Origin: Spirodela intermedia | Taxonomy: Eukaryota > Streptophyta > Magnoliopsida > Alismatales > Araceae | Reading direction: 5' to 3' | Assembly: GCA_902729315.2 (NCBI GenBank) | Contig: LR746266.1 | Coordinates: 3,172,759-3,236,758 of the forward strand | DNA: 64,000 nucleotides | Shown: positions 22,560-33,886 of the stretch, piece by piece | How the letters are laid out: each line of letters starts with the position of its first letter | How positions within the stretch are numbered: the first letter of the stretch is position 1 | Program-made: the position numbers and the translations under genes | The notes under the pieces: model-generated | What the model was told of the DNA's origin: nothing | What the model saw: the letters and a program-made list of their open reading frames with translations, nothing else | Database searches by the model: none

Positions 22560-22832
22560 TACAACAGACGGACTACACCGGCGACATCAGTAGGGTCTGC
22601 ACTACCCCCCCGTCCGCCACCAGCCGATGCATCCAATCGTGCTATGGCTACATCCCAAGCCCATATCACTTGTTTCAAGTGTAAGGGTAAGGGGCATCGG
22701 ATGAGCCAATGCCCATCTTCGAATCTCCTCATAGAGATCGAAGAATTGGGTAGCGGTTCACACGAGGATGACGTCCCTGTAGGCGATGATGTCTACATTG
22801 CTGACGAGGGTTTGGCCAAGGAGTGTGATGAC
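22560..22832 (+). pseudogene. Ty3/gypsy gag, zinc-knuckle part
   Basis: The gag frame resumes with a proline-rich linker and reads CFKCKGKGHRMSQC at about 22674-22715, a CX2CX4HX4C nucleic-acid-binding knuckle. It then continues as an acidic stretch (EELGSGSHEDDVPVGDD). At 22833 it is cut by the LTR fold-back, exactly after the codons for ECDD; the same frame continues after the insertion at 25593. Confidence 0.85.
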
Positions 22833-25592
22833 TGATAAGTGACGTGACTTAGTTGTTGTATATTAAATCACGCAAATATAAAATTTATAAAACTAGAAAA
22901 TACGAATTTTTGGATATTTAGAAGTATTTCTAAATAAATATATCAATTATAATTTAATAAAACTTCCAAAAATAGCAGTAATTTCCCAAGTCGATCACAG
23001 GGATGTAATATAATATTTTGTAATTATTCAGATTTTTTCTCAATGAATACGATTTTCTATGATTTTTATACTAGAAAATGAAAAGGAAATATATTTAAAA
23101 TTAACGAAAAAAAGGAAATAAGGGTGCGGACGTCAGGATGACGTCAGCACCCGGCGAACACGAATCGGGCAGAAACAGAGTTCCGCCCGGCGATTCTTAC
23201 GTAAACGATTACAGACGATTTAATTAATCAAATTAAGATCTATAAAAGCCGGAAGAATCGTAATTGAACGAAGTATAGTTTGGTAAATTAAAATCACACA
23301 AAGTATCACTAAATGAAGCGTAAATTAAATTGAAAGTAGGAAAACAGAGTTCCGACATCGCGACGCCGACGCGTCAGCGATGCACCAGAATCCTGAGCAT
23401 TCGGGAGGATCGTCGTGTAGTGTCCATGGCCTCAAAGGCTCTCCTTGGACAAAGACGACGTGGGCAATCTCTAGATCTTCTCGCGAAGTCTAGAGATTAA
23501 TGAAATGGGTCGTCGAGTCGTCTCCGGCGGCTGTCACCCGGCGGAGCGGAAAAACGGCGACTTTGCGGCTCTCCGGCGGCTGTCACCCGACGGAGAGGAG
23601 CTAGATGGAGGTGGGGCGCGTGTCAGGGAGCTTCATCCTCAGGTCCGCGCAGCAAGAGGAGGCTCTTCATCGCATCTGGTATGCTCTCAAGAGGTGGCGA
23701 CTTGTCTCCCGGCGGATCGTCCTCTTCCTGACGACGGCTTGTTCGTCGATCAATCGAAGATGATTTACTCGATGGATTCACGATCCTTTTATCGCGAATC
23801 GTTCAGCAATTTTAGTAGCAATGCTCCGCGAATCGCGTTGACGAGATTTTTGCTGATGATCTAGCGATTCTCGTTGCTTAATCCTTCACCGGCGATCTGC
23901 AAGAAAGTCGCGATAATCAGATAAAAATATATGAATTTTGACTCTAGGAGGATTCGAACCCATGCCGGTCGCTCGCCTGTGAGGAAGGTGTGACGCGGGT
24001 TTAGTCCCACATCGGTTGTGCACCGATTTTTCGGGCGAATATATAGTAATGTTAGCTTTGTAAGCAAAGTCTCTTCTCTCGCGTGTACGACCACTCCTTG
24101 CCCCACAGCCGGCTGGCCACCGGCAACGTGGAAGGGGGAGTGGCATACACGTGCCCTATCGGTCCCCAAGCCAAGCCGCTCGAGCCCCTGCTCGCGGCTA
24201 CTCTCCCCCCGACTGCGCTTCCGACCCGCTTGCGGGCCCGGCTGGCCGGCGGGTCCCCCATTTTTGCAATATTTTTATTTTTATTTCTTGTTCTTCATTT
24301 ATCTCGAAAGTAAGACTGTAAAAATCGTATAAAATCACATAATTACCGCAAGAGAAGGAACTTTGCTTAGAAAGCTAACATTACTATATATTTGCCCAAA
24401 AAATCGGCGCACAACCGATGTGGGACTAAACCCGCGTCACACCTTTCTCAGAAGAGGCGAGCGACCGGCGCGGGTTCGAGTCCTTCTAGAGTCAAAAGTC
24501 ATATATTTTTATCTAATTATCGTGACTTTCCTGCAGATCGCCGGTGAAGGATTAAGCAACGAGAATCGTTGGATCATTAGCGAAAATCTCGTCAACGCGA
24601 TTCGCGGAGCATTGCTACTAAAATTGCTGAACGATTCGTGATAAAAGGATCGCGAATCCATCGAGTAAATCATCTCTGATTGATCGACGAACAAGCCGTC
24701 GTCGGGAAGAAGACGATCCGCCGGGAGACGAGTCGCCACCTCCTGAGAGTGTACCAGATGCGATGAAGAGCCTCCTCTTGCTGCATGGACTTGAGGATGA
24801 AGCTCCCTGACACGCGCCCCACCTCCATCCAGCTCCTCTCTGTCGGGTGACAGCCGCCGGAGAGCCGCAAAGTCGTCATTTTTCCGCTCCGCCTGGTGAC
24901 AGCCGCCGGAGACGACTCGACGACCCATTTCATTAATCTCTAGACTTCGCGAGAAGATCTAGAGATTGCCCACGTCGTCTTTGTCCAAGGAGAGCCTTCA
25001 AGGTCGTGGACACTGCACGACGATCCTCCTGAATGCTCAAGATTCCGGTACATTGCCGATGCATCGCCGTCGCGACGCCGGAACTCTGTTTTCCTACTTT
25101 TAACTTACTTTACGCTTCATTTAGTGATAATTTTTGTATTTTTAATTTACCAAAATATACTTTGTTCTATTACGATTCTTCCGGCTTTTATAGATCTTAA
25201 TTTGATTAATTAAATCATCTGTAATTGCTTACGTAAGAATCGCCGAGCAGAACTCTGTTTCTTCCCGATTCGCATTCGCCGGGCACTGATGTCATCCTGA
25301 CGTCCGCACCCTTGTTTTCCTTTTTCGTGAATTTTAAATATATTTCCTTTTCATTTCCTAGTATAAAATTTGTAGAAAATCGTATTCATTGAGAATTTTT
25401 TTGAATAATTACCATATATTGTATTACATCCCTATGATCGACCTGGAAAATTATCGCTATTTTTGGAAGTTTTATTGAATTATAATTGATATACTTGTTC
25501 AGAAATACTTCTAAATATCTGAAAAGTCGTATTTTCTAGTTTTATAAATTTTAGATTTGCGTGATTTAAAATACAACGACTGAGTCACGTCA
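22833..25592. mobile_element. Athila LTR fold-back (inverted LTR pair) with TSD ATGAC
   Basis: The insertion is flanked by ATGAC at 22828-22832 and 25593-25597. It opens with TGATAAG, the normal 5' end of the LTR. It then switches to a minus-orientation LTR copy (22840-24347, starting TGACGTGACTTAG) and at 24347/24348 meets a plus-orientation copy (24348-25592) that ends GAGTCACGTCA, the normal 3' end. The two arms pair for about 1.24 kb and look more than 90% identical in the parts compared, with a short unpaired centre. The outer ends are legitimate LTR ends, so the unit looks like a solo LTR rearranged internally, or a rearranged element that inserted as such. A transcript across it would form long double-stranded RNA. 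Confidence 0.88.
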
Positions 25593-27145
25593 ATGACACT
25601 CCTGATTTGATTGGCTACATCCAGATCCGGCCAACCACCATACCAGCAGCCAAGGCTGCCTCTCTCATTGCCTCATCGATGAGCACTTCATCGAGGGAAC
25701 TGGTCAGCATCGCTGTCTAGCGTCCATCTCGAGACGTGGTTCCTACACCACAGCCAGACACCATGGCAGCTAGAGAGAACACCCCAACACCGAGGATGAC
25801 TATGCCCACATCTTCGCCTATGACAGACGATTCCCTTCGCACGTCGATCTTCTACACCTATGTGAAGATCAACAGACACGCGTGCAAGGTGATCGTGGAC
25901 AGCGGTAGTTGCGTCAATGTCGTGTCTGACCAGGTCTTGTAGAGGGCAGGGCTGAGTACTATCAGCCATCCAGCCCCTTACGACGTATCGTGGATAGACG
26001 CCACCGCACTACCCATTCATCGACAGTGCCAGGTGCCACTTAGGGTGAGCACCTATGATGAGCACATCTTGTGTGATGTCCTTCCGATGAAAATCGGCGG
26101 CATCATACTTGGATGGCCCTGGTTGTTTGACTATGACGTCCAACTCATGGGAAGAGCAAACACTTGCTCTTTCATGTATCGAGATCGCCGACTTGTTTGG
26201 TATCCGCATACCAACAAGCCTGCGCCGAAGCGTGACCCTAAGTCACGTATTGGGTTAATCGTGATGAGGGGACCTACCTTTCAGCACGAGATCACGTCGG
26301 ACATAGATAGATCCCCGACGTGCTTCACTCTCGCTTTGGATACGCGAGATGACACGACCCTTACCCCGCCTTTTCTAGAAGTCGAGGGTATATTATCGGA
26401 GTACGCTGACGTACTCCTAGAGGAGCTTCCTAGAGAGCTGCCTCTATTGAGGCACATTCAACATGCTATCAACTTGGTTCCCGGAGCATCACTCCCGAAC
26501 CTGCCGCACTATCGCATAGAGCCGGCCAAGTACGAGGAGCTTAGCCGACAGGTACAGGAGCTTTTGGACAAGGGACTCATCCAGCCAAGCCTTAGTCCCT
26601 ACGTCATGCTTGCATTACTAGCACCGAAGAAGGATGACACTTGGCGCATGTGCTGCGATAGTAGCGCGATCAATAGGATAACGGTTAAATACTGTTTTCC
26701 GATCCCGCGATTACAGGACTTATTCGACATGATGACAGGAGCCACTATCTTTTGAAAGATAGATCTACGTAGTGGTTATCATCAGGTTAGGATACATCTA
26801 GGGGACGAGCGGAAAACTGCCTTCAAGGTCAAGGAGGGCCTGTACGAGTGGAGGGTCATGCCATTTGGCCTCTTCAACATGCCCAGTACATTCCAGAGGC
26901 TAATGAACAAGGTTTTATGCCCTTTCATTGACAAGTTCGTCGTAGTATACTTTGACGACATCTTGGTCTACAGCGGTACTCGAGACTCCCACTTTCAGCA
27001 CTTACGACAGGTGTTTGAGGCACTTCGACAGGAGAAGCTTTATGCCCATCCTAAGAAGTGTAGTTTCTTCACTTTCGAGGTTATGTTCCTCAGTTTTGTC
27101 GTCTCTAAGCGAGGAGATTTGATGCAGGACGGGGCGAAAACCCTT
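25593..27145 (+). pseudogene. Ty3/gypsy protease and reverse transcriptase (broken, 3' truncated)
   Basis: Continues the gypsy frame after the fold-back. An aspartic protease block, CKVIVDSGSCVNVVS (active-site DSG), lies near 25885-25930, then a stop at 25940. Next comes CDVLPMKIGGIILGWPWLFDYD, and reverse transcriptase from about 26490: HYRIEPAKYEEL, GLIQPSLSPY, CDSSAINRITVKYCFPIPR, a stop at 26753, then [30 protein letters not shown] and the catalytic [11 protein letters not shown] near 26940-26975. It ends in the connection region around LMQDGAKT, where unrelated GC-rich sequence begins. RNase H and integrase are missing. Codon use is balanced and GC-rich compared with the AT-rich Athila genes nearby. 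Confidence 0.85.
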
Positions 27146-28033
27146 GTACCTGATCAATAAAATTCAAGACTTAAGATGGGGCAGTCAGACCGATCCGATA
27201 AGAATGTATCGACCCTAGACTCTAGGTCTGACCACCTAACCTAAGTACAGGCAGGCGTACCAATATGCACTATCAACTTAGGACAACCCGGGGAAACACT
27301 CGACGATGGTAAGTGTGAGACCCTCTCGGTCCATGTCTAGCCAGACGGCGGAACGGTCGTTGTGAAGTAGCCTAGGGCTGCAGCTCACGAACGGTGACGA
27401 GTCTAACGTAGTGTCAGAAGTCACGATCCTATAACCCATCCTATCTTGTCTACATTCTCCTGATGGCGGTGGAAATGAGCCAAGAAAACCCTTTGAAAGA
27501 TAATTAAACTTAAGTAAGAAGGGGTACGGAGCTAACTTTTGGGGCTGCGTAGCCCGGCGGGTCGTGATGGAGCAGAGACTCGACATAAGCAGAGACGTCC
27601 GGTGAAGAGCGATGCTCAATGTTGACGGTCAGTTCTGGTCGAGAGTCGCAGTAGTCATCATTGTAAGGCGTGGCGCGGTCAGCGTGGGCGTGGGCGTGGG
27701 CCCGCTGGTGGGCTGAAGGGCACACTAGCAGGCGCATGCGGCAAGCCGCGCGGCATGCCTCGGGGCACGCGGGCGGTGGCGCTGGGTGGGCACGCAGGCC
27801 GTAGGAGCCGGCACGTGGGGCGCACACGGCGGCGGTGCTTCGGCGGGAATGCCGAGCATCGGCGATTGGGCGGAAGCCCAACCATCGTCGGAAGGATCAG
27901 CCTTCTCTAGCGGTGCCGGGAAGTGGAGCAGAGGAAGGAGACGATCCCGACCGATGATACTAGGGAGGGTTGAGCCCTCTTTGTCTAGGGGGCACCAGAA
28001 ATGGCGCAACGGCGGCAGATCATCGAGAAACTC
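27146..28033. other. GC-rich unclassified repeat-derived block
   Basis: Very GC-rich, especially 27680-27860 (GCGTGGGCGTGGGCGTGGGC-like text), with frames open on both strands of up to 123 codons. None matches a protein family. It joins the truncated gypsy pol on the left and a family E LTR piece on the right, so it is probably untranslated or internal sequence of that second LTR family rather than a gene. Confidence 0.35.
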
Positions 28034-28132
28034 TGGTGGGGGCCTGTGAGGAGCTTGGACTCAATCTAACTTGTCGGCATGGCTGCAGGGTCGACGTTGG
28101 CGGCAAGAAGGAATTCGTCGGTGAACGGCCAA
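28034..28132 (-). mobile_element. Family E LTR end fragment
   Basis: About 98 bp (from CTCTGGTGGGGGCC to GAACGGCCA) recur with about 80% similarity at 31464-31567. Here the fragment is cut by the Athila LTR that begins at 28133; at the other locus the sequence continues for another kilobase. Confidence 0.65.
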
Positions 28133-29265
28133 TGATAAGTTTTTATTATCATGAGTTAATAATTAGTAAATAATATAGTTTTAGCCTTAACTCATGATAA
28201 ATAGACTTATATTTGTGTTAAAGTGTGAAAAGTGGTTTTCAGTTGATTAACGTAAATTTTTGGGTAATTATGTGATTTTATAAAAAATTATATGATTTTT
28301 ACAGTCTTACTTTTGAGATAAATGAAGAAAAAGAAATAAAAATAAAAATATTGTAAAATGGGGAGACCAGCCGGCCAGCCAGGCCCGCAAGCGGGTCGGA
28401 AGCGCAGTCGGGGAGGAGCCGCGAGCAGGGGCTCGAGTGGCTTGGACCGATAGGGCATGTGTGTGCCACTCCCCTTCCACGTCACTGGTGGCCAGTTGGC
28501 TGTGGGGCAAGGAGTGGTCGTACATGCGTAAGAAAGGGGCTTGCCTAGAGATCTAACATTACTATATATTTGTCCAAAAATTCGGTGCACAACCGATGTG
28601 GGACTAAACCTGCGTCACCTTCTCCAAAAGGGGCGGGCAACCGGCACGGGTTCGAATCCTCCCAGAGCCAAAATTCATATTTTTATCTGATTATCGTGAC
28701 TTTCCTCCGAATCGCCAGTGAAGGATTAAGCAACCAAAATCGTTGGATCATTGGCAAAAATCTTGTCAACGCGATTCGTGTAGCATTGTTACTAAAATTG
28801 TTGAATGATTCACAATAAAAGGATCGCGAATCCATCAAGTAAAGCATCTCCGATTGATCGACGAACAAGCCGTCGTCTGGAAGAGGACGATCTATCGAGA
28901 GATGAGTCACTACCTCTTGAGAGCATACCAGATTCGCGTTCGCCCGATTCACGTTCGCCAGACGCTGACGTCATCTTGACGGCCTGCACACTTATTTCCC
29001 TTTTTCGTGAATTTTAAATATATTTCCTTTTTATTTAATAGTATAAAATTCATATAAAATAGTATTCTTTGAAGAAAATTCTGAATAATTACCATATATT
29101 ATATTACATCCCTATGATTGAAATTATCGCTATTTTTGGAAGTTTTATTAAATTATAATTGATATATTTGTTCAAAAATACTTCTAAATATCTAAAAATT
29201 CATATTTTCTAGTTTTATAAATTTTAGATTTACGTGATTTAATATACAACGATTATGTCACGTCA
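28133..29265 (+). mobile_element. 5' LTR of Athila derivative 1, internally deleted
   Basis: It starts TGATAAG and ends TTATGTCACGTCA, so both LTR ends are present, but about 480 bp are missing at 28933, where the text jumps from the GAGAGCATACCAG block to the ATTCGCGTTCGCC block near the 3' end. The flanking gag follows with no spacer. It carries a GGTTCGAATCC B-box-like motif near 28650. Confidence 0.85.
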
Positions 29266-30560
29266 ATAGGTCAAACTAAAAATAATCCTATGGCCATGAA
29301 AAATTATTATATCCCTGATTCATTTCAAAGAGCATCCAATATTAGAGTCCTATTAGCACCCATTGTTAAATTCGAAATAAATCCAGAAATTTTTCAAATG
29401 CTCTCTAATTTTCATGGATTGACTTTAGAGGAACCTCATCAGCACTTAGAAAATTTTCATATGGTCTGTGATTTAGTTAATCTCTCTCAAGTTACACTGG
29501 AAATTATTAAGATGAAATTATTTCCTCATACACTTAGGACAAAGCTAGTCATTGGCTATCCACATTAGATAGAGAATTAATTAGCTGGAAAGACATAGAA
29601 CAGGCCTTTCTTCGAAAATTTTATCCTTTAGGAAAAACTCAAAATATGAGAAAACATATATGGAGTTTTTCTCAAAGACTAGGAGAAACTTTACATGAGA
29701 CATGGGAAACATTCAAAGATTTACTTAGAAAGTGTCCTCATCATGCTATACCCAAGTGGTAGCTCAATAGAATCTTTTATGATGGATTATTAGAACAACA
29801 TAGAAATATGATTGATTCTATATGTGGAGGAACTTTTATGGAGGAAACCCCTGATGAGATTTATAGTCTTTATGAGAATTTAAGTGAAAATTTTAGAGAT
29901 CAAGCCTCTTTTGAATTTATGACAGGGATAAGAAGAGAGAAATTTATGAATTGCATCATGATGATGATTCTAAATTTAGAAATGAGGTTAATCAGATTAA
30001 TCAAAGATTAAAAAAACTTGATTTACTTATTGACAATATTAAAAAGCCTCTTAACCCTCAAATTAATTCAAACAATACATGTCCTATGTATGGTGAAAAT
30101 AATCATTTCGAATTTCAATATCATCATAGGTAAGAACAAGTGCAGGTACCCCACGATTTTAGTAAAAATAGAGAATATTTTTCAAATTCTTATAATCCTA
30201 ATTGGGGGAATAATTTTTCGTAGAGAAACCCAAATAATATTTAAAATCTAGAAGCAATTAGATCCAATTCAAACTTTGAATTTCGTCCAAAACAGGAATA
30301 TAGATTTCAGAAAAATCAGTCCTCTCAAATCCAACTTGATGCTATGGAAATGATGCAGTAAATGAGCCAAATGATGCAACAAACTATGAATCAAATGATG
30401 CTGCACCAGAAACAAATTATAGAGGCTCTTGGGAATAAGAGAGAAGAGGGACAGCTACCTAGTCAGCCCATAGAAAATCCAGGGAACCGCCCAACAATAG
30501 GATTTCAGCAAGGGGAGTCTAGTAGCATGAATCTAGGAAAAAACCCATGAAATGAAAATA
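29266..30560 (+). pseudogene. Athila gag, derivative 1
   Basis: It joins the LTR directly; the primer-binding site, leader and the first gag codons are deleted. Recognisable blocks in order: NYYIPDSFQRASNIR, FQMLSNFHGLTLEEPHQHLE, LSQVTLEIIKMKLFPHTLR, FSQRLGETLHETW, FYDGLLEQHRNM, SICGGTFMEETPDEIYSLYE, then a coiled-coil and CPMYGENNHFEFQ, and a QMMQQTMNQMM glutamine/methionine repeat. Frames are broken at about 29540, 29760, 29925 and 30130. The gag forms the particle shell and RNA-binding protein. Compared with the intact-order element at 44016-54335, the protein stops being followed by protease and continues into ORF-X. Confidence 0.85.
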
Positions 30561-30589
30561 TTAGGATAGTGAATACATTGAGTGAGAAT

Positions 30590-31457
30590 ATTTTATATGA
30601 TCCTTATTTCTAACTATTAGAAGAAATCGATGATCCATTAGAAGTAAATGAGAATATTAACCCTGAAAATATAGTAGTAGAAAATTTGAATAAAGTCATT
30701 TATTGCTCACAATTGATGAATGAATATAGTGAGGATGATGAGGAGAAAGAGCCCTTAGATGAAGAAACAGAAGCTGATCATGGAAAAATCATCCAAATTT
30801 TAGTAAAAGGGAGTAAAGACAGAAGTGAAGAAAAATATATTTCAAGTGAGGAAAAATCAGTTGATTTGAGATATGTAGGAGACGAAATTAATAAATCTAA
30901 TCATAATTTTGCAGCCATGGATGTTGATAGTGAGGATGATGATGTATATCATATACCGAAATTAAAAGATAGCTCTTGGGAAGATGAAGAATTTGATGAG
31001 TTGAGAAACGAAAAGCTAGAAAAAGAGTTGATTCAACTAATGGAGAGAAACGAAAATAATGAATATGAATATAGAGATAATTTTCGAGGAGAAAATTTGA
31101 ATTTTACTAGATTCATTAGCTCTGAGATTAAAGAAGACAATCCTTCCATCCTTCAAAACCCACAGCCCATTAGAATTACTTCTAAACTTGAAATATTTCA
31201 CTCCTCACAAATTGAACAAATATGTATGGAAGATAAAATGGAGCAGGGGAAGATTATACAGATAAAAGAAGACATTAAGAAATGGATGAGTGGAAGAATT
31301 AGAGATATCAATTTAGATGAAAAAATTCTAAATTGGGTAAGAGCTAATTTAAAAATTATATGGCTTGATCACATTTTATGGTCTATTAATAGAAAGTATT
31401 TATTAATGAATGAGAGCTGTACAAAACAAGATAGAAATGAGGAAAGATTCTTTTCGG
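30590..31457 (+). CDS. ORF-X, acidic protein of the Athila derivative (copy 1, 3' truncated)
   Basis: From about 30686 the frame is open for 257 codons before a different sequence takes over at 31458. The N-terminal part is very acidic (NEYSEDDEEKEPLDEETEAD, DSEDDDVYHI), the middle KLKDSSWEDEEFDELRNEKLEKEL, and the C-terminal half is basic and aromatic (KKWMSGRIRDINLDEKIL, LDHILWSINRKYLL). The position is directly after gag, where the complete element has protease and reverse transcriptase. It is not an aspartic protease, RT, RNase H or integrase, and I recognise no domain. The copy at 58740-59831 encodes the same protein with about 60 more residues. The family is unknown; function is not assigned. 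Confidence 0.6.
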
Positions 31458-32570
31458 GAACCTCTGGCGGGGGCTTGTGAGGAGCTTGGACTGGATCTGA
31501 CTCATCGGCACGGCTGTAGGGTCTCTCTTGACGTCGGCAGCAGGTAGGCATTCGTCGGCGAACGGCCAGCAACTAGGCGGAGCGGCGGATGGCAGCTTCG
31601 GTGAGTTCCGAAGGAAGAGGTGGCAGTCGAACTAGGAGTCAAGAGACTCCGGCAGAGTGCTCGGCGACGGCTCGTAGGGAGGCGAAGCAAGCCTCTTTCG
31701 TCACGACGACGTGATGGGGTTCCAACAGAGGCGGCGGCGGTTGCATGGCAACCACGACCGTTTCGTCTAGTGACGGCGGCGATCTCAAGGGCGGCAATGA
31801 AGATGTCCGGCGGCGGCAGTTGGTCTTAGGCAGCGACAGGACTTCTCAGGCAGCAGCGTCACGATGAACGAAGTCCTCAAAGGGTATCGACGGCCTTCCT
31901 CTCCCTCCTTCCCTCCCTACCCTAGGTCACGAAGAAGGTAACTCACAAACGATAATCTCTCACAAAATTCGGCACTTCAGGTTGAGGGGGGGTCCTACCT
32001 CCCCTTATATAGGGCCCACAAGTGGGCTAAGGGGAGGTGGGCCCACTTGAGGCCCTCAAGCCCATAGGCCACAAAAAGGCTACAAAAGGGGCTTATTGGG
32101 CCTCTAAAAGAGAGACCCAATAAGTTCCCCTAAAAGGAGAAAGAGGAGGGCCCTCGTACGGTGCTTAAGTGGGCCTCAAATGAAGACCCAAATAAGCCCC
32201 AAAAGAGGCCCAAAAGGAAAGAAACATAGGTGCCCCCCCTTAGGGTTTTAATTGGGCCTCAAGAGAGACAATAAAACCCTAAAGAAAGGGAGACACAAAC
32301 AACAACACACACACATAGAATTGGGCCCGCTAACACACAAACGCGAGGCCCAACAAGTCAAAGTGAAAATACAAAGAAAGATAAGGGTGAGCTCAATCTC
32401 GTCGTCGTCGCGGAGGTGGAATGTCGTTGTCCCGAAGGGCTAGGCCGTGTAGCGAAAGCTAGGCTCCTTTTCTGATGGAGACGGGTCTCCTAAGCTTCGT
32501 GCGTCAATCGGGCTGAACTTAGACTACCCGTGTCTCCTGAGCTGATGGAGACGGGTCCCGCTCGCCATCA
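31458..32570 (-). mobile_element. LTR of an unassigned retrotransposon family (family E)
   Basis: Minus orientation: it starts (reading minus) TGATGGCGAG at 32570 and has a strong TATA box CTATATAAGGGG near 32015-32004, preceded by many GGCCCA/GGGCC motifs (32010-32350). It ends near 31458 after a GC-rich leader with several frames and no conserved protein. Two smaller pieces of the same family are at 22377-22545 and 28034-28132. It abuts the truncated ORF-X. It could be a full LTR or LTR plus part of a leader; no internal coding region was found. Confidence 0.55.
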
Positions 32571-33554
32571 CAAGTCATCTTCTTCTCTCTGATGCTCTAG
32601 GAAGAGGTGGAACCAGGTGACGAAAGAAGAGTAGATGCAGATGAATTCACTTTTCTCCCAAATGGAAGTAATGAAAGAACCTCCCAAGTCTAGTAGTGGC
32701 AATGGCTATGTAGAAAAGATGGGACTGGACTCCACTAGCATCATTGCAGTAGTAGAATCGAGAGAGATTATCGACTACAACAATCAGCAGAATAGGCTGG
32801 CTGATATTTGATCTAGATCTTGAGAATTGTTCAATAATCCGAGCCTTAGTTGGTGCTACCCTAGCTTAATCAATATTGTCAAATGTGGCAGAGTTGACAA
32901 ACTGTTCGCAGCATTGGACAGACGTTAAGGTATCTTCTCCACATTCCTAATGGTGACATTTCACTCCTCTCAAAGAATCTACTCTGCAGTTTGAATCTAA
33001 GAATTTAATTGGATGTGGGTGAAAGTAATTGTCTAGATGAGTTGTAGCTTTTCATTATTTAAGAAAAGAGTTGTAAATTTTTTCATTAATTGATCTCATA
33101 ATCTTGATAGAGTTTGATCTAAAAAGTATTGGACAAAGAAACATCTTGCTATGAACAAGTAATAGTCAGACTATGAGCCTGTATTTTGTGTCATATCATT
33201 TGAAACAATCTTTGGTCTTGAATGGAAATTTTGATTCTGTATTAAAAAATTGGGAATTTGGCACCTTCTTGCCTCTTTTAGATAGTTTATCCTATAAAAC
33301 CAGACTATGCTCATAGTTCTTGAATAAATTTCACTAATCAAGAATTTACTATGTTCACTAACCTTGATCGGTTGGGGTATGCTCGTAATGATTTGAAGGA
33401 TACTCATAATAAAATTTCTAAACTTTGAAGGTTTTGAAACCTCGTCAGCTATCTATATCCAAGAAAACTCAGATGTGCTCTTTTATCAATCTGACGTGGA
33501 GTGACTCAAATACATTGTACGGTACATGTACTCAAGTCTAAATGGGATCAAAAT
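32571..33554. other. Intergenic, unrecognised
   Basis: AT-rich sequence with one short frame (about 32600-32690, EEVEPGDERRVDADEF) of unknown origin. No transposon or gene signature was recognised. Confidence 0.35.
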
Positions 33555-33886
33555 TTGTCATGGTGGAGTAGATTAACAAGACAACCAGACAATATTCACA
33601 AAGTAGAATCAAGGTAGCATTTAAGAAATGTTATAATGATGAATTGATCTTCATGGCATCTAGATAGTGGCATGAAATCAAAAATATCATAAATAATATC
33701 ATATGAGAGTATTCTTAATTATTTTAATTGCATCAGCATTGCAATAATGTTATGTAACTTCTATAAAAAATGATTGATATACGGATTAATCAGTTAGTCA
33801 TTTCATGAAAATAAGTCAATTGGGTCACGAAATAATTATCCTCTTTGGGAAATCGCAACAGGCTTTGGCAGATAATAATCGGATAC
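33555..33886. repeat. Direct repeat, left copy (about 330 bp)
   Basis: From GGTGGAGTAGATTAACAAGAC to the TSD of the solo LTR, this matches 35752-36082 at roughly four bases in five, in the same orientation (shared AATACTCACAAAGTAGAATC-like and AGAAATGTTATAATGATGAAT-like blocks). It is not an LTR of a recognised family. Confidence 0.75.

Noticed and set aside
27510-28049. Several GC-rich frames on both strands (Ala/Arg/Pro-rich)
   Set aside because: Open in many frames at once because of high GC, with no domain; treated as transposon-derived GC-rich sequence.
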